DNA of 64,000 nt. Source: Pelomonas caseinilytica. GTDB taxonomy: Bacteria; Pseudomonadota; Gammaproteobacteria; Burkholderiales; Burkholderiaceae_C. The translations under genes were made by a program, and so were the position numbers. This document shows positions 7,075 to 15,735 of this stretch, one piece after another (the first letter of the stretch is position 1; each line of letters opens with the position of its first letter). The DNA lies in NCBI RefSeq assembly GCF_021353235.1, contig NZ_JAJTWT010000011.1, positions 62,001-126,000 on the forward strand, written 5' to 3'. Under the pieces are notes generated by a model. It worked only from the letters and a program-made list of their open reading frames with translations. It was not told the origin of the DNA and searched no databases.

Positions 7075-10000
7075 TCAGTCGGTCTGCGGCTGCACCACCG
7101 GGGCGGCGCCTCCGCGGCGACCGCCGAGCCAGCGGCCGATGCCGCGCAGCAGCCGGTAGACGAAGCGGGTCAGCGTCAGGAAGGCCAGCACCTCCAGGAA
7201 GCACAGCACCCCGGCGACGAGCGCGCCCCAGCGGGCGGCACGGCGGTCGAACTTCTGGCCGAGGTGGTCCCGCATGATCTCGATGCTGTCGTAGAAGCTC
7301 GGCACCATCAGCAGCGTCAGGAAGGTGGACGTGATCGTGCCGCCGATGATGGCCACGGCCATCGGACGATAGAACTCGCCGCCCTCGCCCACGCCGATGG
7401 CCACCGGCAGCATGCCGGCGATCAGCGCGAAGGTCGTCATCAGGATGGGCCGGAAGCGCTTGCGGCCGGCATGCATCAACGCCTCTTCGCGCGGCACGCC
7501 ATTGGCTTCCTCCTGGCGCGCGGCATCCAGCAGCAGGATGGCGTTCTTGGCCACGAGGCCGGCCAGCATGATGATGCCGATGAAGCTCATCAGGTTCAGC
7601 GTGCCGTGCGTGAGCAGCAGCGCGATGACGACGCCGATCAGCGACAGCGGCTGCGACAGCATGACGCCCAGCGGCGCGGTGAAGGAGTTGAACTGGATGA
7701 CGAGGATCAGGTACATCAGCCCGATGCCCGAGACCAGCGCGATCCCCATGGCGCTGAACACTTCCGCCTGGTCCTTGGAGGCGCCGGCCAGCTTGATGCC
7801 GTAGCCGGGCGGGAAATTCATGCGCTGCGCGAGCTTCTGCGCATCGGCCGACACCTCGCCCGAGGAGCGGCCCTGGGCGTTGGCCGACACGGTTACCACG
7901 CGCTTGCCGTCCACGTGCTGGATGGTGGCCGGGCCCTTGCCCGTCGTGACGGTGGCGATCTGCTCCAACGGCACCATCGTGCCGGTGCCCGACACGGCGA
8001 TCGGCAGGCGCTCGATGTTGGTGGAATCGACCCGGTCGGCGGGATGCAGCCGCACGGAGACGTCGCGCGTCTGGCCGGTCGGGTCGATCCAGTCGCCCAC
8101 CTGGATGCCGGCGAAGGCCACGCGCAGCGCGTTGGCGGCGTCGCCCACCGAGATGCCCATGGCGTTGGCCAGGCCGCGGTGCAGTTCGATCTGCAGCTCG
8201 TCCTGCGTGTCCTGCTGCGACAGGCCCACGTCCACGGCGCCCGGCACCTTGCGCAGCTTGGCCATGAAGTCTTCGGTCATCGACATCAGCTGGCGCGTGT
8301 CGCTGCCGTAGAAGCGGATCTGCACCGGCTTCTGGCCGCCATTGTTGAGGTCGTCCAGCACGACATACTCGGCGCCGGTCAGCACCCGCAGCCGCTCGCG
8401 CAGTTCCGCCGCCACCTGCTGCGCGCTGCGCTTGCGGGTGTTGCTCTTGCCGAGGTCGACGTAGAGCTTGCCGCCGGTGGTCTGCACGAAGCTGTCGGTC
8501 GCCTTGGTCTCCGGCAACTGCTTGGCGATCTCGGCCGCCGCCGCCAGCTTGCGGCGCGAGTATTCCAGGCTGGCGCTGGGCGGCGTGCGGATGTCGACGG
8601 CGATGGTGCCGAAGTCCGAGCTCGGCAGGAAGCTGCTGCCGCCCACCGTGAACTGCAGCGCGATGGCGGCGACGAAGCTCAGGAAGGCGATGCTGGCCAT
8701 CCAGCGGCGGTGGTGCAGCGCCCAGGCGATGACGTGGCCGTAGCGGTCGGCCTGGTGGTCAAACCAGACATTGAACTTCTGCAGGACCTTGGAGATGCCG
8801 GTCTTGGGCGCCTCGTGATGGCCCGGGGGGTCGCCCCAGAAGGCCGACAGCATGGGGTCCAGCGTGAAGGAGATCAGCAGGCTGACCAGCACCGAGGCCA
8901 CGACGGTCAGCGCAAAGGGGCGGAACCACTCGCCGGCCACACCCGCGATGAAGGCGACCGGCACGAACACGGCCACGATGGAGAAGGTGGTGGCCGCCAC
9001 GGCCAGGCCGATCTCGGCGGTGCCGCGGAAGGCCGCGGTGCGCCGGTCGGCGCCGCGCTCCATGTGGCGCACGATGTTTTCCCGCACGACGATGGCGTCG
9101 TCGATCAGCACGCCGATGGCCAGCGACAGGCCCAGCAGGCTCATGAAGTTCAGTGAGAAGCCGAACAGCCAGACGGCGATGAAGGCCGCGATGACCGAGG
9201 TGGGCAGCGAGGTGGCCGTGATCAGCGTGGAGCGCCAGGAGTTCAGGAAGGCGTAGACCACGAAGATGGTCAGGCCGGCGCCGAAGACCAGCGCGTCGAT
9301 GACGTTGCTGAGGCTGTTCTGCGCGTCCTTGCCACCGTCCTGCGTGATCTCCAGCTTGGTGTTCTCCGGCAGGTTCTTGTTGCTCTCCTCGACGATCTTG
9401 CGCACTTCCTTGGCCACGCTGACCGTGGAGGCCTCGCGAGAACGCGTGATGGACAGGCCGACGTTGTTGCGGCCGTTGCGCACGCTGAGCGTGGTGCGCT
9501 CGGCGAAGCCGTCCTCGATGCTGGCGACCTGGCCCAGGCGCACCAGCTCGCCGGCCGTGCGCTTGACGACGATGCGGTCGAAGTCGGCCGGCGATGCGAT
9601 GCGGCCGATCAGGCGGATGCTCTGGTCCTCGTACTCGCCGCGGACCTTGCCGACCGGCGCCGACATGTTCTGGTTGCGCAGGGCGTTGACGACGTCGGAC
9701 ACGGAGACGTTGAACTCGCGCAGTTTCTGACCACGCAACAGCACGGACAGCTCGCGGTTGAGAGAGCCGAAGACGTCGACCTTGCCGACGCCCGGGATGG
9801 CGCGGAACTTGTCGGCGAGCTGGTCCTCGGCGATGCGGGAGAGCTCGGCATGGCTGAGCGTCGACGACTCGAGCGACACCTGCATGATGGGCTGCGCCGA
9901 CGGGTCGACCCGCTGCAGGATGGGCTCGCGCATCTCCTGCGGCAGGTTGTAGCGCACCGAGGCGATGGCGTTGCGCACGTCGTCGGCCGCCTCGATGAGG

Positions 10001-10299
10001 TTCTTCTTGAAGTCGAACTGCAGCACGAAGGTCGCCTGCCCTTCGCCGGCCGTGGAGCGCACCTCGGTGACGCCGGGCACCGCGAGCAGCGGCCGCTCGA
10101 CGCGGTTGACGATCTCGCGCTCGCTGGTCTCGGGCGAGGCGCCCGGGTAGGGGATGCTGACGACGATGATGGGAATCTCGACGTCGGGGTTCTGGTTGAC
10201 CTTGAGCTTGGTCAGCGCCAGCAGACCCAGCGCCATGATGCCGATGATGAAGACGATCGTCGCGATCGGCTTCTTGATGGCGAAGTCGGAGATGAGCAC
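7075..10299 (-). CDS. RND-family multidrug efflux permease (HAE1-like, AcrB/MexF-type)
   Basis: A 1074-residue inner-membrane proton antiporter with the two-fold repeat of RND pumps. Residues 1-35 (FAIKKPIATIVFIIGIMALG) form TM1, followed by a large periplasmic porter domain, then TM2-6 with the proton-relay motif LAIGVLIDDAIVVREN (paired aspartates). A second TM1-like segment starts near residue 530, and the C-terminal RPILMTTFALIAGMLPVA repeat is present. It would extrude hydrophobic compounds together with the adaptor encoded immediately upstream, one base apart. The start is GTG (10299). No outer-membrane channel gene is in the operon, so a TolC-type partner must be elsewhere. The short charged C-terminal tail after TM12 includes one extra hydrophobic stretch. 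Confidence 0.92.
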   Translation of the reverse strand: MLISDFAIKKPIATIVFIIGIMALGLLALTKLKVNQNPDVEIPIIVVSIPYPGASPETSEREIVNRVERPLLAVPGVTEVRSTAGEGQATFVLQFDFKKNLIEAADDVRNAIASVRYNLPQEMREPILQRVDPSAQPIMQVSLESSTLSHAELSRIAEDQLADKFRAIPGVGKVDVFGSLNRELSVLLRGQKLREFNVSVSDVVNALRNQNMSAPVGKVRGEYEDQSIRLIGRIASPADFDRIVVKRTAGELVRLGQVASIEDGFAERTTLSVRNGRNNVGLSITRSREASTVSVAKEVRKIVEESNKNLPENTKLEITQDGGKDAQNSLSNVIDALVFGAGLTIFVVYAFLNSWRSTLITATSLPTSVIAAFIAVWLFGFSLNFMSLLGLSLAIGVLIDDAIVVRENIVRHMERGADRRTAAFRGTAEIGLAVAATTFSIVAVFVPVAFIAGVAGEWFRPFALTVVASVLVSLLISFTLDPMLSAFWGDPPGHHEAPKTGISKVLQKFNVWFDHQADRYGHVIAWALHHRRWMASIAFLSFVAAIALQFTVGGSSFLPSSDFGTIAVDIRTPPSASLEYSRRKLAAAAEIAKQLPETKATDSFVQTTGGKLYVDLGKSNTRKRSAQQVAAELRERLRVLTGAEYVVLDDLNNGGQKPVQIRFYGSDTRQLMSMTEDFMAKLRKVPGAVDVGLSQQDTQDELQIELHRGLANAMGISVGDAANALRVAFAGIQVGDWIDPTGQTRDVSVRLHPADRVDSTNIERLPIAVSGTGTMVPLEQIATVTTGKGPATIQHVDGKRVVTVSANAQGRSSGEVSADAQKLAQRMNFPPGYGIKLAGASKDQAEVFSAMGIALVSGIGLMYLILVIQFNSFTAPLGVMLSQPLSLIGVVIALLLTHGTLNLMSFIGIIMLAGLVAKNAILLLDAARQEEANGVPREEALMHAGRKRFRPILMTTFALIAGMLPVAIGVGEGGEFYRPMAVAIIGGTITSTFLTLLMVPSFYDSIEIMRDHLGQKFDRRAARWGALVAGVLCFLEVLAFLTLTRFVYRLLRGIGRWLGGRRGGAAPVVQPQTD

Positions 10300-10300
10300 G

Positions 10301-11479
10301 TCAGCCTCCTGCGCTGGCCTTGGCGGCGACCGGGGCCGCCGATGCGGCGGGTGCCGGCTTCACCGCCCCCTGCTGCACGACAGTGCCTTCGACCAGCGTG
10401 CGGCTCGGGTTGCGGATGACGACGCTGCCGACGGACAAGCCGCTCTTGACGACGAATTCGCCCGTGCGGTTGTCGCGGTCCCCCAGCGTGATGGGCTGCC
10501 GGTGCAGCTTGCCGCCTTGCACGATCCAGGCGAAGGCACGGTCGCCGTCACGCTGCATGTCGGACTCGCCCAGCATCAGCGCCGCGACGGTGGTGGTGCG
10601 CACGTGCCCCTCGCCGTACAGGCCCGACACGGCGGCCTGCTTGGGGTCGACGAAGTCCACGAGCAGCGCGACCTGGCGGGTGACCGGGTCGGCGGCGACG
10701 TCGATGCGGCGGATGCGGCCCTCGATCTGCGAACTGGCGGCGCCGTTGATGCGGAGGTCCACCGCCTGGCCGATCTTGAGTTCGGCTCGCCGGTCGGCCG
10801 ACACATAACCCTCGAAACGCATGCTGCTCGGGTCGATGACCTTCAGCAGCGCCTTGCCGACCTGGGCCGTGTCGCCGGGCGACACCTGGCGCTCGCTGAC
10901 GACACCGTCGAACGGCGCCCGGACCTCCGTGCGCGTCACCTGCTGGCGTGCGGACACGAGCCGCGCCTCCGCGGCGACCTTCTCGCTGAGGGCCGCCGTC
11001 CGGCGGTTCTGGGCATCTTCCAGCGCCTGCTGGGAGATCATGCCCTGGGCCTGCAGAGTCTTCTGGCGCTGCCATTGCCGGTCGGACTGCTGGAAGGCCT
11101 CGTTGGCCGCCCGCGCGGCCTCTTCGGCCGAGGTGAGGCTGTCACGGATGGCGGTGGCGTCCAGCCGCACGAGCAGGTCGCCCTTGCGGACCAGTTCACC
11201 GTTTTCCTTGAACACCTGCTGCACGACGGCGGAGACCTCGGCGCGGAGGTCGGCGCGGCGCTCCGGCTGGACCGCCCCCGTGATGAGCGGGCCTGAGCTG
11301 TGCTCGCTCTCTCCCATGATGAGCCGGTCCTCGACGCTGAGCTGCAGCGGCGGTGGCGTCTTGGCCTCATCGGCACCTTCCGGCTTCTTGCAGCCGGTCA
11401 CGACGAGCAAGGCGGCAAGGGCGGAGACGGTCATCAGGCCGCGCGCGGTGCGCGTCAACGGGAAGTGGCGGTGGGTCAT
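10301..11479 (-). CDS. RND efflux periplasmic adaptor lipoprotein (membrane fusion protein)
   Basis: The frame is open further upstream, but the ATG at 11479 gives a lipoprotein signal, with LLVVTGC placing the lipidated cysteine at residue 30 of a 392-residue protein. The body has the HlyD-type order: barrel-sandwich half-motif (VSAVVQQVFKENGELVRKGDLLVRLD), an alpha-hairpin of about 80 residues (EEAARAANEAFQQSD onward), the second lipoyl half (VRAPFDGVVSERQVSPGD), then beta-barrel and membrane-proximal domains. It would anchor in the inner membrane and connect the permease to an outer-membrane channel. The C-terminus is alanine-rich. It precedes the permease with a one-base gap. Confidence 0.9.
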   Translation of the reverse strand: MTHRHFPLTRTARGLMTVSALAALLVVTGCKKPEGADEAKTPPPLQLSVEDRLIMGESEHSSGPLITGAVQPERRADLRAEVSAVVQQVFKENGELVRKGDLLVRLDATAIRDSLTSAEEAARAANEAFQQSDRQWQRQKTLQAQGMISQQALEDAQNRRTAALSEKVAAEARLVSARQQVTRTEVRAPFDGVVSERQVSPGDTAQVGKALLKVIDPSSMRFEGYVSADRRAELKIGQAVDLRINGAASSQIEGRIRRIDVAADPVTRQVALLVDFVDPKQAAVSGLYGEGHVRTTTVAALMLGESDMQRDGDRAFAWIVQGGKLHRQPITLGDRDNRTGEFVVKSGLSVGSVVIRNPSRTLVEGTVVQQGAVKPAPAASAAPVAAKASAGG

Positions 11480-11860
11480 CCTGGAAGCGACGGTTGGGAT
11501 CGATGGGCGATGACGGCGTTGCGGACCGCGAGGGGCCGGCATGTGCCACCGGATGGCGGCGCCACGCGGGGCCTGCGGGCTCGCTTCCAGCCATCCGATC
11601 TGCACGTTAGCCCCAGGCGCGGAGTCACTTCTCTTCCTGGCCGGGGCGGCGTCGACCGGCAGCCGGGCGGCGCCTTCGTCGGATTGTTCGCATACAGCAC
11701 GAAACAATTTGGCAAGCATACCGAGGATGGCCACCCCTGCCGGAAGTCGTGCGACGGACTGCGTAGGCGCCCGATGAGCCGTCGAACGCGTGCGACGACC
11801 TGCAACCGTGGACGACGGGCGGCGCCTCGCGACGCGGCCAGCCGCCCTGCCCTCAGCGGC
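11480..11860. other. 381-base gap upstream of the RND operon
   Basis: No convincing gene is seen here. The adaptor frame stays open to 11734 but without family similarity, and other open frames are shadows of the composition. The only AT-richer part is about 11680-11730, containing an imperfect inverted repeat (see the next entry). The RND promoter is presumably in this gap but I see no strong -35/-10 pair. Confidence 0.5.
11683..11708. promoter_or_regulatory. imperfect inverted repeat, candidate operator of the RND operon
   Basis: ATTGTTCG (11683-11690) and CGAAACAAT (11700-11708) form half-sites separated by nine bases, differing by one inserted A. The core TTCG-N9-CGAA is symmetric. The size and position fit a TetR- or LysR-type operator, but no such regulator is encoded nearby and the match is by eye. 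Confidence 0.35.
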
Positions 11861-12442
11861 TCAGGCGGCGGGCTGCCAGTTCAGCGGCCAGGCGCCCTGC
11901 TGCCAACGCTGCAGCCACAGCAGGCCGATCAGCGTCTTCGCGTCGGTGAGCTCCCCACGGGCGGCGAGCTCGTCGAGCTCCCGCGCCGAGTGCGTGACGA
12001 GTTCGAGGAACTCGCCTTCGTCGAGCTTCTGCTCGCCCTGGACGAGGCCACGGGCGAAGAAGATGTGGATGCCTTCGTCCGAATAGGCGATGGCGTTGTG
12101 CAGCACGCCGGCGTAGGCCCATTCGGCAGCGCGGTAGCCGGTTTCCTCCAGCAGTTCGCGCTGGCCGCAGGCCAGCGGATCCTCGCCGGCGTCGAGCTTG
12201 CCGGCGGGGAACTCCAGCATCACGCGGCCCATGGGGTAGCGGTACTGGCGCTCCATCAGCAGTTGTCCGTCGTCCAGCAGCGGCACCACCATGACAGCCC
12301 CCGGATGCCGGATGTATTCGCGATGCGAGATGCTGCCGTCCGGCAGCGCGACGCGGTCGCGCCGGACGTCGAGGAAGTGGCCCTGGTAGACCTGGGAGCC
12401 TTCGAGCAGGCGCTCGACGAGGGGGTCGTCAGCCACGGCCAC
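11861..12442 (-). CDS. Nudix hydrolase, ADP-ribose pyrophosphatase type
   Basis: A 193-residue Nudix protein. The Nudix box is complete: GKLDAGEDPLACGQRELLEETGY (about residues 82-104), with the REXXEE glutamates that bind magnesium. The N-terminal SQVYQGHFLDVRRDRVALPDG and RHPGAVMVVPLLDDG segments and a proline-containing region after the box match ADP-ribose pyrophosphatases (NudF-like), which hydrolyse ADP-ribose to AMP and ribose 5-phosphate. The exact substrate is inference. Its start overlaps the end of the DUF2818 gene by 14 bases, so it is probably the distal part of the nuo transcription unit. Confidence 0.87.
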   Translation of the reverse strand: MAVADDPLVERLLEGSQVYQGHFLDVRRDRVALPDGSISHREYIRHPGAVMVVPLLDDGQLLMERQYRYPMGRVMLEFPAGKLDAGEDPLACGQRELLEETGYRAAEWAYAGVLHNAIAYSDEGIHIFFARGLVQGEQKLDEGEFLELVTHSARELDELAARGELTDAKTLIGLLWLQRWQQGAWPLNWQPAA

Positions 12443-12731
12443 GGCGCAGATACCTCCAGACGAAGCCGGGGAAGCCCAGCGTGATGAAGAGGCAGGTGGC
12501 TGCCGCGTAGAACTCCCAGCCCTGTTCCTGCCGCTGGCCGATGCGGGCCTCCAGCGCCGAGCCGAGCCCGAAGGTGAGCACGGCCATCAGCGCCAGCTCC
12601 AGCAGCCGCCAGCCGACGGCCTTGGGCGCGCGGCGGGGGCCGACGATGAGCAGCCGCTCGCTGAAGTAAGGCAGGTTGGCCGCGACGAGGGCCGCCGCGA
12701 GGACCAGCCAGACGGCCACGCCCTGGTCCAT
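12429..12731 (-). CDS. DUF2818 family membrane protein
   Basis: A 100-residue protein with three hydrophobic segments (WLVLAAALVAANLPYF, LLELALMAVLTFGLGSALEA, FYAAATCLFITLGFPGFVWRYL). The N-terminal ANLPY motif matches DUF2818, a family found almost only in betaproteobacteria directly after nuoN, as here (10 bases after the nuoN stop). A role linked to complex I is suggested only by this position. Confidence 0.85.
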   Translation of the reverse strand: MDQGVAVWLVLAAALVAANLPYFSERLLIVGPRRAPKAVGWRLLELALMAVLTFGLGSALEARIGQRQEQGWEFYAAATCLFITLGFPGFVWRYLRRGRG

Positions 12732-12741
12732 CGCCGCTCCG

Positions 12742-14223
12742 TCAGGTCGAGAGGGTCTTCATGATGGCGTGGGCGCACCACGCCATCAGGCCGCCGGGCA
12801 GCACGCCGAACACCAGCATGGCCGCGCCGTTGAGCGACATCACGATGCGCACGTCGCCCGGGGCGGCGATGGCGGCGGTGTCGGTCGGCTCGTCGAAGAA
12901 CATGACCTTGACGACGCGCAGGTAGTAGAAGGCGCCCACCAGGGAGATGACGACGGCGAAGACGGCGAGGTAGAGGTAGGCCTGGACGTTGGTCGTCACC
13001 AGGGCCTGAAGCACCGCGAGCTTGGCGTAGAAGCCGACCGTCGGCGGCACGCCGGCCAGGGAGAACATGAAGAGGGTCATGACCAGCGCGAACCAGGGAC
13101 TGCGCTTGGCCAGGCCGGCCAGGTCCTTGATCTCCTCGGCCTCATGGCCCTGGCGCGACAGCAGGATGACCATGCCGAAGGTGCCCAGGGTCGTCAGCAC
13201 GTAGGTGATGACGTAGAACATCGCCGAGCTGTAGGCGTTGTTGCCCCACTTGGTGCTCTCGTTGACGACGCCGGCCGTCATGGCCAGCAGCATGAAGCCC
13301 ATGTTGGCGATGGTCGAGTAGGCCAGCATGCGCTTGAGGTTGCTCTGGGCGATGGCGGCGAGGTTGCCGACGAGCAGCGACAGCACCGACAGCACCACCA
13401 TCATCTGCTGCCAGTCCGCGGCCATGCCGATCATGCCCTCGACGAGCAGGCGCATGGTGATGGCGAAGGCCGCCAGCTTGGGCGCGCCGCCGATGAGCAG
13501 GGTGACGGCCGTGGGCGCGCCCTGGTAGACGTCGGGCACCCACATGTGGAAGGGCGCGGCGCCGAGCTTGAAGGCCAGGCCGGCGACGACGAAGACGACG
13601 CCGAAGACCAGCACCGACTTGTTGGGGATGCCCTTGGAGATGACGTCGAAGACCTCGGGGATGCTGAGGGAGCCGGTGGCGCCGTACATCATCGACAGGC
13701 CGTAGAGCAGGAAGCCGCTGGCCAGGGCGCCGAGGACGAAGTACTTCATCGCGGCCTCGGTCGAGACGGCGTGGTCGCGGCGCAGGGCCACGAGGGCGTA
13801 CAGCGACAGGCTCATCAGCTCCAGGCCGAGATAGACGACCAGGAAGTTGTTGGCCGACAGCATCACGTTGATGCCCAGCAGCGCGAAGAGGCTGAGGATG
13901 AAGAGCTCGCCCTTCAGCATCTCGCGCACGCCGGCGTAGGGCCGGGCGTAGACCATGGCGATCAGCGTCGCGATGCAGGCGAAGCCCGCCAGCAGGTGGC
14001 CCATCGGGTCGGCGACGACCATGCCCTGCATCGCGTAGGTGGTGAGGCCGGCGTCGAAATAGCTGAAGTGCAGGCCGGCCACGATGAGCAGGGTCAGCTG
14101 CGTCAGCCAGTAGGTCGGGCGGCGCTGCTCGTCGGTGACCCAGAGGTCCACCAGGGCGACGACGCAGCCCATCGCCAGCAGCAGGATTTCGGGATAGATG
14201 GCGAGCCAGTTCATGTCGTTCAT
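12742..14223 (-). CDS. nuoN: NADH-quinone oxidoreductase subunit N
   Basis: A 493-residue antiporter-like proton-pumping subunit in the membrane arm of complex I, with about 14 hydrophobic helices. The proton-translocation core LAAIAQSNLKRMLAYSTIANMG is present, with the lysine in the broken helix region, and KLGAAPFHMWVPDVYQGAP is the conserved TM7-8 part. The ATG at 14223 has GAGG seven bases upstream; an ATG three codons later is possible. It is the last nuo gene of the operon, 20 bases after nuoM. Confidence 0.96.
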   Translation of the reverse strand: MNDMNWLAIYPEILLLAMGCVVALVDLWVTDEQRRPTYWLTQLTLLIVAGLHFSYFDAGLTTYAMQGMVVADPMGHLLAGFACIATLIAMVYARPYAGVREMLKGELFILSLFALLGINVMLSANNFLVVYLGLELMSLSLYALVALRRDHAVSTEAAMKYFVLGALASGFLLYGLSMMYGATGSLSIPEVFDVISKGIPNKSVLVFGVVFVVAGLAFKLGAAPFHMWVPDVYQGAPTAVTLLIGGAPKLAAFAITMRLLVEGMIGMAADWQQMMVVLSVLSLLVGNLAAIAQSNLKRMLAYSTIANMGFMLLAMTAGVVNESTKWGNNAYSSAMFYVITYVLTTLGTFGMVILLSRQGHEAEEIKDLAGLAKRSPWFALVMTLFMFSLAGVPPTVGFYAKLAVLQALVTTNVQAYLYLAVFAVVISLVGAFYYLRVVKVMFFDEPTDTAAIAAPGDVRIVMSLNGAAMLVFGVLPGGLMAWCAHAIMKTLST

Positions 14224-14243
14224 TGTTTTGCCTCAGCTCGCCG

Positions 14244-15716
14244 TCAACCCGGGATCTTGCTCTGCGCGACGTGCTGGAGCAGCGCGTCGACGGAGCTGTG
14301 CATCACGTCGGTGAAGGGCTTGGGATAGACGCCCATGTAGAGCGTCGCCACGGCCAGCAGGGCCAGCATGATGAATTCGCGCTTGTTGATGTCGGTCAGG
14401 GCGCGCACGTGGTCGTTGGCGATGGCGCCGAAGTAGACGCGCTTGATCATCCACAGCGTGTAGGCCGCGCCGAACACCAGGGCCGTGGCCGCGATGCCGC
14501 CCAGCCAGAAGTTGGCCTTGACGGTGCCGAGGATGACCATCCACTCGCCCACGAAGCCGGCCGTCGCCGGCAGGCCGCAGTTGGCCATGCCGAAGAAGAC
14601 GGCGAAGGCGGCGAAGGTGGGCATGGTGTTGACGACGCCGCCGTAGGAAGCGATCTCACGCGAGTGCACACGGTCGTAGAGCACGCCGATGCACAGGAAC
14701 ATGGCGCCCGAGACGAAGCCGTGGGAGACCATCTGCACGATGGCGCCCGACATGCCGAGCTCGTTGAAGACGAAGAAGCCCAGCGTCACGAAGCCCATGT
14801 GGGCGATGGACGAGTAGGCCACCAGCTTCTTCATGTCCTTCTGCACCAGGGCGACGAGGCCGATGTAGACGACGGCAATCAGCGACATCGCGATGATGAG
14901 CCAGGCCCACTGGTGGGCCGCGTCGGGCGCGATGGGCAGCGAGAAGCGCAGGAAGCCGTAGCAGCCCAGCTTCAGCATGATGGCGGCCAGCACGACGGAG
15001 CCGCCCGTGGGCGCCTCGACGTGGGCGTCGGGCAGCCAGGTATGCACCGGCCACATCGGCACCTTGACCGAGAACGCCGCCAGGAAGGCGAAGAACAGCC
15101 AGGTCTGGGCCGAGCCGGCCAGCGGCAGCTTGTGCCAGGTGGGGATGTCGAAGCTGCCGCCCGACTGGTAGTACAGGTAGAGCAGCGCCACCAGCATCAG
15201 CAGCGAGCCGGCCAGCGTGTAGAGGAAGAACTTGAAGGCCGCGTAGACCCGGTTGGGGCCGCCCCACACGCCGATGATGATGTACATCGGGATCAGCGTG
15301 GCCTCGAAGAACACGTAGAACAGCATGCCGTCCACGGCCGAGAACACGCCGACCATCAGGCCCGACAGGATGAGGAAGGCGCCCATGTACTGGTTGACGC
15401 GCGTCTCGATCACTTCCCAGGCAGAGATGACGACGATGACCGTGATGAAGGCGGTCAGCGGCACGAACCACATCGAGATGCCATCCACGCCGAGGTGGTA
15501 GCGGATGTTGAAGCGCTCGATCCAGGGCTGGTTCTCGACGAACTGCAGGGCAGCCGTCGTGGTGTCGAAACCGGTGATCAGCGGCAGGGTGACGAGCAGG
15601 CTCGCCACCGCGGCCACCAGCGCCATCCAGCGCACGGCGTTGGCCTGGTCGTCACGGCCGAGCGCCAGCAGCAGGGCGCCGCAGACGATGGGCAGGAAAA
15701 TCGCAAGACTCAGCAT
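14244..15716 (-). CDS. nuoM: NADH-quinone oxidoreductase subunit M
   Basis: A 490-residue antiporter-like subunit of the membrane arm of complex I. It carries the conserved glutamate-containing ATLIPMYIIIGVWGG on TM5, KVPMWPVHTWLPDAHVEAP on TM7-8, and the DMKKLVAYSSIAHMGFVTLG proton-channel motif. Length and helix pattern are normal for NuoM. GGAG lies seven bases before the ATG. It sits between nuoL and nuoN, the usual order. Confidence 0.97.
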   Translation of the reverse strand: MLSLAIFLPIVCGALLLALGRDDQANAVRWMALVAAVASLLVTLPLITGFDTTTAALQFVENQPWIERFNIRYHLGVDGISMWFVPLTAFITVIVVISAWEVIETRVNQYMGAFLILSGLMVGVFSAVDGMLFYVFFEATLIPMYIIIGVWGGPNRVYAAFKFFLYTLAGSLLMLVALLYLYYQSGGSFDIPTWHKLPLAGSAQTWLFFAFLAAFSVKVPMWPVHTWLPDAHVEAPTGGSVVLAAIMLKLGCYGFLRFSLPIAPDAAHQWAWLIIAMSLIAVVYIGLVALVQKDMKKLVAYSSIAHMGFVTLGFFVFNELGMSGAIVQMVSHGFVSGAMFLCIGVLYDRVHSREIASYGGVVNTMPTFAAFAVFFGMANCGLPATAGFVGEWMVILGTVKANFWLGGIAATALVFGAAYTLWMIKRVYFGAIANDHVRALTDINKREFIMLALLAVATLYMGVYPKPFTDVMHSSVDALLQHVAQSKIPG

Positions 15717-15735
15717 TCTTGTTCTCCGCCTCCGC

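Noticed and set aside
11480-11734. N-terminal extension of the RND adaptor protein
   Set aside because: The ATG at 11479 gives a proper lipoprotein signal with the cysteine at residue 30; the extension has no signal and no similarity.
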